Below are positions 14,682-20,319 of a stretch of 20,319 nt of DNA, in pieces; the stretch's first letter is position 1; every line of letters starts with the position of its first letter. A program made the position numbers and the translations under genes. This DNA comes from DASSWB01 sp035705495. GTDB taxonomy: Bacteria > Bacteroidota > Bacteroidia > Flavobacteriales > Flavobacteriaceae. The notes under the pieces were generated by a model. The model did not search any database, was not told where the DNA came from, and worked only from the letters and a program-made list of their open reading frames with translations. The stretch is from positions 1 to 20,319 of the forward strand of contig DASSWB010000023.1 of NCBI GenBank assembly GCA_035705495.1. Reading direction: 5' to 3'.

Positions 14682-15635
14682 ATGACACTCAACAACAACA
14701 TATCATTCCGCAGCACGGCAGGAAAGAAACCAACCCCGAACATCTTTGAAGCGTTCAGGCAACGTGTACAGGCAGACGGTGGCACGTTTGAGGACAACGG
14801 AGCAGTTGAAACAGCAGTAAGGAACTGGAACAGCAACAGGAAATTGTTGATTACCCCAACAGCCTACAAATCGGGAAAAGCATATTCAATAATCCCAAAG
14901 GACGGAAGCGGCGATGCAACCGTGGACAGGAATTGCACGGCAACTTTTGTGGACTCAAACGGAATACCTCAAACAGCAGCTTTAAACGAACTTAGGATAG
15001 ACCATAGTACGGGAGAGCCTTGTATTTTGGTTGAGGGACAGGCGACTAATTATGTTTCAAAACGTAATTTTCAATTATGGGGAGTTACAAGGGCAACCGC
15101 GACCGATTTGGGGGATAATATATATTCCGCAGTTGCCACAGATTTAGACCCAATATTATCATTATCCACAGGCTATTTCGGGATTTCGGGATTTTTCAAG
15201 GTGGAAATAAAAGGGGTGGGAAGTTCTATCGGAAAAAATGCCAGACTATTTGTTATAAGGGATGCATTTTCCGAAATAAAACAACTTCCATTTGTGCTGA
15301 CAGGTGATTGGCAAACAATAGAAATCCCTTATACATTCTCTGCAATACCTACTACAAAAACAGATGTGAGGATTGATTTTGTCGATTCAGCAGTTGCGGT
15401 AGGTGATACGGCACATTTGCGAAATCCGCAATTATCTGAAATAAGCACAAGTTATATTCCCACCAACGGAGCAATAGCCACACGCCTTGCAGATACAGTT
15501 ACCATTCCAATTCCAACAGGCACTACCCAAATAATAGAAACGCTTTCAGACGATACAGAAAATATAATAACGACCATTCCTGCCACTTATACCATACCAG
15601 TAGGATTGTTCAAGAAAATAGAAATGTTCGGATAA
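14682..15635 (+). CDS. Second tail fibre / carbohydrate-binding structural protein
   Basis: Encodes 317 aa. The N-terminal part, FRSTAGKKPTPNIFEAFRQR, then GAVETAVRNWNSNRKLLITPTAYKSGK, is a pattern from phage structural proteins. From about residue 110 the sequence has the phage fibre jelly-roll signature: GQATNYVSKRNF, SGFFKVEI, then LRNPQLSEISTSYIPTNGAI and a final TRLADTVTIP, as in spike/fibre proteins whose carbohydrate-binding fold ends in 'QLE.gs.ssYIPT.G...TR.AD'. It begins two bases after the LRR fibre gene. A role in receptor or capsule binding is likely. No catalytic motif is visible. Confidence 0.7.
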   Translation: MTLNNNISFRSTAGKKPTPNIFEAFRQRVQADGGTFEDNGAVETAVRNWNSNRKLLITPTAYKSGKAYSIIPKDGSGDATVDRNCTATFVDSNGIPQTAALNELRIDHSTGEPCILVEGQATNYVSKRNFQLWGVTRATATDLGDNIYSAVATDLDPILSLSTGYFGISGFFKVEIKGVGSSIGKNARLFVIRDAFSEIKQLPFVLTGDWQTIEIPYTFSAIPTTKTDVRIDFVDSAVAVGDTAHLRNPQLSEISTSYIPTNGAIATRLADTVTIPIPTGTTQIIETLSDDTENIITTIPATYTIPVGLFKKIEMFG

Positions 15636-15901
15636 TGGAAACATACGTAAAATACGAATTTGACGAAGTGCCAGACCTTTCACATATTGAAGGAGATGTT
15701 GTGATTGTCGGGAAACTGACATTGCAGGAAGGTGTTTATGATGAAGATGGAAACGAGATGGAACCGCCTATAATTTCAGATAAAATTGCGGTCGATATTA
15801 TTTGGAGAACTGAACCACTTGAAGAACTGGAAATATTTAGGGTGACACCGACAACCCCGAAGCACACGATCTCGGGGCAAAATGAACTTTACCAACCATA
15901 A
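15635..15901 (+). CDS. Unknown acidic 88-aa phage protein
   Basis: Encodes 88 aa starting at the ATG that overlaps the previous stop (TAATG at 15633-15637). The protein is acidic, METYVKYEFDEVPDLSHIEGD, with beta-like segments VVIVGKLTLQ and KIAVDIIWR, and no signal peptide or membrane segment. I recognise no family. Its position between fibre proteins and the holin is typical for small fibre-linked or chaperone proteins, but this is only context. The tight coupling supports that it is real. Confidence 0.7.
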   Translation: METYVKYEFDEVPDLSHIEGDVVIVGKLTLQEGVYDEDGNEMEPPIISDKIAVDIIWRTEPLEELEIFRVTPTTPKHTISGQNELYQP

Positions 15902-15913
15902 ACAAAGTACAAA

Positions 15914-16495
15914 ATGACACCACTTCACCAAGCTAACCACGTTTTCAGTTTCTTGCAAAGAGCAATCAATTTTCAAGATGGCGTTGTAATCAAACTTGCG
16001 CTATTCCCCGCTTTTGTGGTGGAATATGTCAGCAATTTTAACTTCTGGAAAACGATAACCGAAGGTGTAAGCACCCGTGATTGGATGATGCCTTTTGTGG
16101 TTTCGGGAATTTCACTTCTGGTTTACCTCTTGGTATTTGCATTTGATTTTTACACCGGGATGCGTGCAAGTAAAAAAGAAGCAGCCGATAAAGGAATTTT
16201 AAAAGGCTGGGTAGAAAGTGGAAAATTATGGAGCAGCGTTATAAAGTTTGCCATGGTGAATTTGGTGATGTTTATTCTATGTTCCTTCGCTTTCATTTTC
16301 GCGCTAATGGATAGCATTTTCTATTCTGTTTGGATGTGGCTAATTCCGTTCTTTTTTATTGGTGTTATCCGCTTCGATCTACATTCTATAAACGAAAATC
16401 ATTTTAGGGCCACGGGATCACGATTCAGCTTTTTGAGCTTTATCGATTCCGCGCTTAAATCAGTCAATGAAAAAATCTTTAAAAAAATATCGTGA
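15914..16495 (+). CDS. Phage holin
   Basis: Encodes 193 aa with three likely membrane segments: about residues 58-79 (MMPFVVSGISLLVYLLVFAF), 109-131 (VIKFAMVNLVMFILCSFAFI) and 135-153 (FYSVWMWLIPFFFIGVI). Between the first two is DFYTGMRASKKEAADKGILK, which matches phage holin_4-type proteins of Bacteroidota and Firmicutes ('DfltG...A...g...Ss.kg...g..rK'). The holin makes holes in the inner membrane to release the endolysin. The stop overlaps the endolysin ATG (TGATG), the usual holin-endolysin arrangement. The amphipathic C-terminus is probably cytoplasmic. Confidence 0.8.
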   Translation: MTPLHQANHVFSFLQRAINFQDGVVIKLALFPAFVVEYVSNFNFWKTITEGVSTRDWMMPFVVSGISLLVYLLVFAFDFYTGMRASKKEAADKGILKGWVESGKLWSSVIKFAMVNLVMFILCSFAFIFALMDSIFYSVWMWLIPFFFIGVIRFDLHSINENHFRATGSRFSFLSFIDSALKSVNEKIFKKIS

Positions 16496-16851
16496 TGACA
16501 TTAAGTGAAAAGCAAAGAATTTTTACCAGGAACATTGCCAAGCTAATTGAATATGCTTACTGCAATAACATAGAACTGACCTTTGGCCATGCGTGGAGAA
16601 GTGAAGAAGAGCAAAGGAGATTGGTGAATGAAGGAAAAAGCCAAACAATGAATTCCAATCATTTAAACCGATTGGCGGTTGATTTTAATGTGTTTGTGGA
16701 TGGAGAATTAACGTGGAAATGGGAAGATATTAAACCGCTTGGTGACTATTGGGAAACCTTGAATGATAAAAACAGATGGGGCGGTGATTGGAACAACAAT
16801 GAAATAAAAGACGGATTTATTGACAGTCCGCATTTTGAAATGCAACTATAA
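16495..16851 (+). CDS. Endolysin, M15-type peptidase (L-Ala-D-Glu/DD-carboxypeptidase fold)
   Basis: Encodes 118 aa from the ATG at 16495 (a GTG three bases earlier in the same frame is possible). It degrades peptidoglycan cross-links during lysis. The zinc site of the M15 family is complete: H56 in SNHLNRLAVDF, D63 in the same motif (SxHxxxxAxD), and H113 in SPHFEMQ, with the AWRSEEEQ segment (arginine R35) in the usual place. The size is that of phage M15 endolysins with no cell wall binding domain. No signal peptide, so it depends on the upstream holin. The gene overlaps the holin stop by 1 base. Confidence 0.92.
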   Translation: MTLSEKQRIFTRNIAKLIEYAYCNNIELTFGHAWRSEEEQRRLVNEGKSQTMNSNHLNRLAVDFNVFVDGELTWKWEDIKPLGDYWETLNDKNRWGGDWNNNEIKDGFIDSPHFEMQL

Positions 16852-16855
16852 TATT

Positions 16856-16921
16856 ATGCAAATGACCACCATTGAAATACTGCTCTTCTTGGATGAATTA
16901 TTAAAAAAACCCTATAATTGA
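16856..16921 (+). CDS. Possible 21-aa frame between endolysin and last phage gene
   Basis: ATG at 16856 opens a 21-codon frame, MQMTTIEILLFLDELLKKPYN, that begins five bases after the endolysin stop and ends 22 bases before the next ATG. It contains one amphipathic helix. There is no family to compare with, and a frame this short arises by chance easily in AT-rich DNA. It is listed only because it fills the gap. Confidence 0.2.
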   Translation: MQMTTIEILLFLDELLKKPYN

Positions 16922-16943
16922 AATTATCGACAAATAACCCGAT

Positions 16944-17591
16944 ATGAAACTCAATCCTATTTACCTGTACATTACCATTGCAGTTCTACTCGCTATTATT
17001 TTCTTTAAAGGTTGCGATAAAGAAAAAGACGTGCAGATTATTGAAGTCGAAGTTCCTGCAGTATCTGGAAAATTTGATCCTGAAAAACCGAAACATGAAG
17101 ATGCTATGGATCCAGTAGAAGTAAAATGGAAAAACCGGTTTATTAAGGTTGCTAATCCTGTAAATGATTCTTTGGCTTCGGCCTACCGAGAATTAAAGGA
17201 GAAATATACATCTGATTCTTTGGAACTGGAGCGGTATAAAATGTATTTGGAAGCTATTCAAATTCGGCAATTTTCCCAAACTTTTGAAGATGATTATCTG
17301 ACTGCAAATATATCTGGAGAAGTTCAAGGAGATGTAAGGTCTGTTGGATTTGATTATACTATTAAACCTCGAAAGATCAAAGCTGAAGTTCCGATCAAAG
17401 AAACTGTTTTCCGATTACTGGTAGGAGCGGAAATAGGAAACAACACCGAATTGAGTGATTTCAATTATAAATTGAATATAGGGCTGCAAAATGTAAATGG
17501 TGATATTTTTAGAGGTGGTTATGCACGGCAATTTTCAACTGATTACATTTGGGTTGGATATGATCATTCTTTATTTCGGATAAGGAAATAA
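16944..17591 (+). CDS. Membrane-anchored periplasmic protein, possible spanin-like lysis protein
   Basis: Encodes 215 aa. Residues 7-23 (YLYITIAVLLAIIFFKG) form one membrane segment with a cytoplasmic N-terminus, followed by CDKEKD and an acidic linker. A helical/coiled segment is visible at about 72-110 (NDSLASAYRELKEKYTSDSLELERYKMYLEA), and the last 90 residues are beta-rich (GFDYTIKPRKIKAEVPIKE, DFNYKLNIGLQNVNG). Anchor plus coiled coil plus position behind holin and endolysin fit an inner-membrane spanin analogue, but no second (outer) spanin is visible. C24 followed by acidic/lysine residues resembles a lipoprotein export sequence, although FKGC is a poor lipobox. Function remains open. 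Confidence 0.65.
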   Translation: MKLNPIYLYITIAVLLAIIFFKGCDKEKDVQIIEVEVPAVSGKFDPEKPKHEDAMDPVEVKWKNRFIKVANPVNDSLASAYRELKEKYTSDSLELERYKMYLEAIQIRQFSQTFEDDYLTANISGEVQGDVRSVGFDYTIKPRKIKAEVPIKETVFRLLVGAEIGNNTELSDFNYKLNIGLQNVNGDIFRGGYARQFSTDYIWVGYDHSLFRIRK

Positions 17592-17600
17592 TGCTGTAAT

Positions 17601-17635
17601 GTTTACGAGAAGTTTACGATTTTTGATTTCGTAAA
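17601..17635 (+). repeat. TTTACGA repeats near attR
   Basis: GTTTACGA occurs twice in direct orientation (17601-17608 and 17612-17619), 11 bp apart, and TCGTAAA (17629-17635) is the inverted copy. The cluster lies between the last phage gene and the attachment site, where arm-type integrase or excisionase sites would be expected. Binding is inferred. Confidence 0.4.
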
Positions 17636-17676
17636 ATGTAAATCCTTTATTTTCAATATGTTGATTTGTTTAAAAT

Positions 17677-17723
17677 GTTGGCTGGCAGCCAAAAGGTCAT
17701 CGGTTCGACTCCGATATTCTCCA
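17677..17723 (+). other. attR: 3' half of tRNA-Ala (GGC) at the phage-host junction
   Basis: The sequence contains the 3' half of a tRNA: anticodon stem TTGG/CCAA with loop CTGGCAG (17682-17688, anticodon GGC), variable bases AGGTC, T stem-loop ATCGG-TTCGACT-CCGAT (17699-17715), acceptor 3' strand ATTCTCC (17716-17722) and discriminator A (17723), followed by CAA and no encoded CCA. T at tRNA position 70 would give the G3:U70 pair that identifies tRNA-Ala. No matching 5' acceptor strand or D arm lies upstream; phage sequence continues up to the anticodon stem, where the 27:43 pair is a G/A mismatch. This is what integration into the anticodon loop of a tRNA leaves at the right end; the intact gene should be at attL, to the left of the window. 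Confidence 0.88.
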
Positions 17724-17727
17724 CAAG

Positions 17728-17759
17728 AAAACCACTCTTTTTTAAGAGTGGTTTTTTTT
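17728..17759 (+). terminator. Strong terminator behind the tRNA end
   Basis: AAAACCACTCTT (17728-17739) pairs perfectly with AAGAGTGGTTTT (17744-17755) around a 4-T loop, and the T run continues to 17759. It is most likely the original tRNA-Ala terminator, now ending rightward phage transcription. The A/T symmetry could let it stop transcription from the right too. Confidence 0.88.
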
Positions 17760-18139
17760 GATTTTGGACTTAACACTATTTTGAACTCGTTTCAGGATCA
17801 GCCTCAATAAAAGTACTATTTCAAGTCTAAGACAATTTTTGATTTTCTTTTTTTTGGAGCGAAATTCCTGTTTATCTGCCCCTTCATTTCTTTTGCTCGT
17901 CCAAAAGAAACGAAGCAAAGAAAAAGACGCCCTTGGTGGAGGTGTTTTTTCCACTCCAAGGTGGAAAAACCGCGCAATGTACTATCCTCAATTCAACCAT
18001 TAATATAATGGTTTTCCCATAGAAACTTTTGATTGAATGGATAAGTTATGCGCTACACTCAACTACGGGAATAATTTCGCAAGCTCATTTTTAATACCGA
18101 AAAATTCAAGACAGCGCAGATTTACTGCTGTAAACCAAT
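17760..18139. other. Gene-free host region with hairpins and a likely dispersed repeat
   Basis: I see no convincing gene in these 380 bases. From about 17855 to 17975 the sequence resembles dispersed intergenic repeats that I associate with flavobacterial genomes: TTTCTTTTG (17887-17895) pairs with CAAAAGAAA (17902-17910) around a 6-base loop, and CCTTGGTGGA (17931-17940) has a near-complement in the CCACTCCAAGG that follows at 17951-17961. AACCATT (17995-18001) and AATGGTT (18007-18013) form a third, weak hairpin. A 70-codon minus-strand frame spans the repeat and is lysine/arginine-rich low-complexity, so not credible. The repeat assignment is from memory of similar sequences and needs a genome search. 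Confidence 0.4.
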
Positions 18140-18985
18140 TCAATTTAAAAAATGAATTGATTTTTCCACGATTTGCTCAAATTGTTCGGGAAGTTGTTCT
18201 TTTTCCCATGGATGTGATGCTCCAAAAACGTGATTCCCATTTTCAATCAACAAAATTTCACTGTTTCTGCTCCACCGTTGAAGTTCCTTCGCATTTTCTA
18301 CGGAAACAGTCGGATCCTCGGTTCCATGAATAATTAAATGGGGAATTTTTGAATCTTTTGCTGCTCGTGAAATCGTGAATCGCTCTTCATGCTTTTTAAA
18401 ATCTTCATAAAACTGGAAATAGTGAGGCATTTGTTGTCTGGTTCTCGTGTTTTCCACATAAGCAACTCCATCTTTTTTCCATTTTTCCAATTCTGACGAA
18501 CGGGGAAATCTGGAGGCAAAATCACTGACAGCAGCCAAAGTAATGAGTTTTTTTACCCGTTTGTCTTCCGAAGCTTTAATGATAACAATCCCACCGCCAC
18601 GTGAATGACCGATTAATGAAATATTTGACGTGTCTGCATAATCAGCATATGGGAAATCGGTTGAAGACACCCAATCCAGTACAATTTCCAAATCCTTCAA
18701 TTCTTTTGTGTAATTGTTAAATGCAAAAGCCTTCAAATCTGGAAAATCGATTGGATCTTCCATTGTTCCTCCATTATGTGAGAAATTAAACTTGATAAAG
18801 AAAAAACCTTTTTCCGTGAATGACTTCGCCATTAAATCCCAAACACCCCAATCTTTAAAACCTTTATATCCGTGGCAGAAGATGATGATCGGTTTTTGTG
18901 TTTTTTCGGAATCGTGAAAAACGTCCAAAGGCATTTGTCTTCCGCAGGCTCCTGCAAGAGCAATATTTTTTTTTGTTGAAGTCAT
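18140..18985 (-). CDS. Alpha/beta hydrolase family protein (acyl-peptidase/esterase-like)
   Basis: Encodes 281 aa from the ATG at 18985-18983. The alpha/beta hydrolase fold is seen from strand IIIFCHGYKGFKDWG (oxyanion HG at H38-G39), the nucleophile elbow GHSRGG (serine S128), an aspartate in HGTEDPTVS, and histidine in ENGNHVF, in the correct order for a Ser-Asp-His triad. There is no signal peptide or membrane segment, so it is cytoplasmic. The spacing and GHSRGG motif resemble dienelactone hydrolase / prolyl-oligopeptidase-like hydrolases; the substrate cannot be read. An upstream TTG (18991) would extend it by two residues, but the ATG overlaps the upstream gene's stop by 1 base (TGATG), so the pair forms an operon. 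It is host sequence, outside the prophage. Confidence 0.88.
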   Translation of the reverse strand: MTSTKKNIALAGACGRQMPLDVFHDSEKTQKPIIIFCHGYKGFKDWGVWDLMAKSFTEKGFFFIKFNFSHNGGTMEDPIDFPDLKAFAFNNYTKELKDLEIVLDWVSSTDFPYADYADTSNISLIGHSRGGGIVIIKASEDKRVKKLITLAAVSDFASRFPRSSELEKWKKDGVAYVENTRTRQQMPHYFQFYEDFKKHEERFTISRAAKDSKIPHLIIHGTEDPTVSVENAKELQRWSRNSEILLIENGNHVFGASHPWEKEQLPEQFEQIVEKSIHFLN

Positions 18986-20319
18986 CACCAATTTTTTTGT
19001 TTAATTTCTTTTTCGATAAATGGAATGGACGGATTGCATATTTCCAAAATCAATTTTTTCAATTCGGAAGAATAGGCTTCTATCGTTTCCTCGTTGATGT
19101 CAAAATTCTTGCTTTTGGAATTTTCATCCTTTTTGCTAAACTTCAAAAAACCGGCCTGCATATTTTTAAATGAAAAAACGCCTGCTTCCATAGGTTCTGC
19201 AACAGTACCAGAAACCATACTGGCATAGGTCAAGACTTGAAAAGGCTTGCTATATTTATCATAATCGGTTGTCAGTAGTTCCCAATCAGTTATTTCAAGT
19301 TCGTTTTGAAGTACCTTTCCCGTCTTATAATCTATAATTCTTGTTTTTCCGTTATATGCATCGATTCTGTCAACTTTTCCCCGAATAAATATTGGAAAAT
19401 CAAGACCTTCAATAAATATTTCTTTTTTTAGATCTGCTTCAATTTGTAGGATTTTTGTCTCGTTTCCCAGGGAAATTTCATTTAATTCCGCTTTTAAAAA
19501 ATTGATCACATATCTTTTGGCGACTTCAAAAATGAGCAGGTTTTTTCCTTTGTCGAGCGGAGCTTTTGTATATATTTCCTTGAACTGAGCCGCAACGATT
19601 TCTGGCGTATTCTTTATGGATTCCTTTAAAAAAAGTTCTGTTACCAAAGCTTTTTCTTCAGCCAAAGCTTTATAGAAATATTCCAAGGTGTTATGCACTG
19701 CGGTTCCAAGGGTATTTGCGGCCACGGTTTCCTCCACCGCATCGGTATCGCGAATCCCAAGAATGTACTGCGTGTAAAAATCAAGCGGATTCCGAATATA
19801 AGTGGTCAATGCTGAAGGTGAAAAACCGCTTTCAGCCAGAGATTTCAGTTTTTCCAAAATATCCGGAGTTTTCTCGACCTGTTTTAAAGTTGAAACAATC
19901 TTGGGAACCTGCGGGGATACTGTTATTGTTTCCAGTTGATGGTTCTTTTGTTTTTCGACTTCCAATTGAATCAAAAACCGACTTTTTTCTCCTGCATTCA
20001 AACCATCCGTTTCCGTATTGTAAAGCAGTTTTATGTCTGCGGATCTTTGTAGAAGATGGTAAAAATGATACGTGTAAACAGCATCTTTTTCTTTGTATGA
20101 AGGCAAGTTGTAAGCTTTTTTCAATTCGAAGGGAATAAATGAATTGGCCGATTTTCCAGCGGGCAAAACTCCTTCATTGACCGATGCGATAATGACTCTT
20201 TCAAAATCCAATACCCTGGATTCCAGCATTCCCATAATTTGAAGACCTTTAAACGGTTGTCCCTTAATATCAAGTGTTGTTGTGCCAATCAAATCCTTGT
20301 AAAGTCCAAAAAGAATCTT
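18985..20319 (-). CDS. AddB-like PD-(D/E)XK nuclease/helicase-fold protein (5' end cut off)
   Basis: C-terminal 444 codons of a larger protein; the frame runs open to the window edge, so the true start is upstream (beyond 20319). GLQIMGMLESRVLDFERVIIASVNEGVLP is the motif of the UvrD-like helicase C-terminal region in AddB/RecB-type double-strand-break repair proteins, followed by ELKKAYNLPSYKEKDAVYTYHFYHLLQR. The nuclease domain follows: SGFSPSALTTYIRNPLDFY, ALEYFY-like helices, then GKVDRIDAYNGKTRIIDYKTGKV with the D...DYK PD-(D/E)XK core, and FQVLTYASMV (QxxxY). It would degrade DNA ends during recombination repair. It has no cysteine cluster for an iron-sulphur domain in this part. The gene overlaps the hydrolase start. 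Gene symbol not assigned with certainty. Confidence 0.88.
   Translation of the reverse strand, partial: KILFGLYKDLIGTTTLDIKGQPFKGLQIMGMLESRVLDFERVIIASVNEGVLPAGKSANSFIPFELKKAYNLPSYKEKDAVYTYHFYHLLQRSADIKLLYNTETDGLNAGEKSRFLIQLEVEKQKNHQLETITVSPQVPKIVSTLKQVEKTPDILEKLKSLAESGFSPSALTTYIRNPLDFYTQYILGIRDTDAVEETVAANTLGTAVHNTLEYFYKALAEEKALVTELFLKESIKNTPEIVAAQFKEIYTKAPLDKGKNLLIFEVAKRYVINFLKAELNEISLGNETKILQIEADLKKEIFIEGLDFPIFIRGKVDRIDAYNGKTRIIDYKTGKVLQNELEITDWELLTTDYDKYSKPFQVLTYASMVSGTVAEPMEAGVFSFKNMQAGFLKFSKKDENSKSKNFDINEETIEAYSSELKKLILEICNPSIPFIEKEIKQKNW

Larger units (their letters stand above)
1..17723 (+). mobile_element. Prophage, right (late-gene) part, siphophage with HK97-type head
   Basis: A continuous run of plus-strand phage genes in canonical order: portal, prohead protease, capsid, connectors, tail tube, chaperone, tape measure, tail hub, fibres, holin, endolysin. 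It ends abruptly in the 3' half of a tRNA-Ala gene, after which unrelated host genes lie on the opposite strand. The left end (attL, the rest of the tRNA, integration and replication genes, terminase) is outside the window. A long tape measure and tail tube without sheath or baseplate genes point to a long non-contractile tail. All morphogenesis genes read intact, so the late region looks functional; whether the whole prophage is active cannot be judged here. Confidence 0.93.

Noticed and set aside
17671..17723. Functional tRNA gene
   Set aside because: No D arm or 5' acceptor strand upstream, and 27:43 is mismatched; only the 3' half is present.
17742..17954. 70-codon minus-strand frame
   Set aside because: It covers a terminator and a hairpin-rich repeat, encodes a lysine/arginine-rich low-complexity peptide, and matches no family.
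18037..18333. 98-codon plus-strand frame
   Set aside because: It is largely antisense to the well-supported alpha/beta hydrolase and has no recognisable domain.
1..20319. CRISPR array, diversity-generating retroelement, anti-phage defence genes or insertion sequence
   Set aside because: No regularly spaced repeats, no reverse transcriptase or template/variable repeat pair, no transposase and no defence-type domains were found in the reading frames.

Overview
The window is the right-hand (late-gene) part of an integrated siphophage in an AT-rich member of the Bacteroidota, most likely a Flavobacteriaceae, followed by about 2.6 kb of host chromosome. The lineage call rests on three things: start codons preceded by A-rich leaders instead of Shine-Dalgarno sequences, Flavobacteria-type protein sequences (the XerC/D-like recombinase, the tail hub, the holin), and a Flavobacteria-type tRNA-Ala(GGC) end at the phage-host junction. 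No species is claimed.

Layout. Positions 1-1236 hold the tail of an unidentified gene, an intact tyrosine recombinase and a small conserved-looking gene. Positions 1353-6587 are an HK97-type head module: portal, S78 prohead protease, major capsid protein with its scaffold (delta) region, a small post-capsid protein, gp6-like connector, a possible 31-aa gene, head closure protein, HK97 gp10-like protein and DUF3168-like tail completion protein. Positions 6624-14679 are the tail module: tail tube, tail assembly chaperone with a clear -1 frameshift signal giving a G-GT fusion, tape measure protein, a 938-aa tail hub protein with a PKD/Ig-like segment, a 48-aa gene missed by length-limited gene finding, and a fibre ending in BspA-type leucine-rich repeats. 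A second fibre-like protein and an unknown 88-aa protein follow. The lysis end (15914-17591) has a holin, an M15 endolysin and a membrane-anchored periplasmic protein. No terminase gene lies next to the portal; it must be to the left or elsewhere.

The prophage ends at about 17677-17723 in a tRNA-Ala 3' half (attR): anticodon loop, T arm and acceptor 3' strand, without the 5' half. A strong terminator sits directly behind it. The gap 17760-18139 has no convincing gene but contains hairpins and a sequence resembling dispersed flavobacterial repeats. Host genes then run leftward: an AddB-like PD-(D/E)XK nuclease/helicase-fold protein (cut by the window edge) overlapping an alpha/beta hydrolase.

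How it works together: all phage genes are on the plus strand, tightly packed with ATGA or TAATG-type overlaps, so they are probably co-transcribed. Two intrinsic terminators (after the capsid gene and after the chaperone extension) and two copies of a 52-bp intergenic element (before the portal and before the tape measure) suggest at least two or three sub-operons with graded expression. A terminator-like hairpin inside the first 30 codons of the portal gene suggests further attenuation control.
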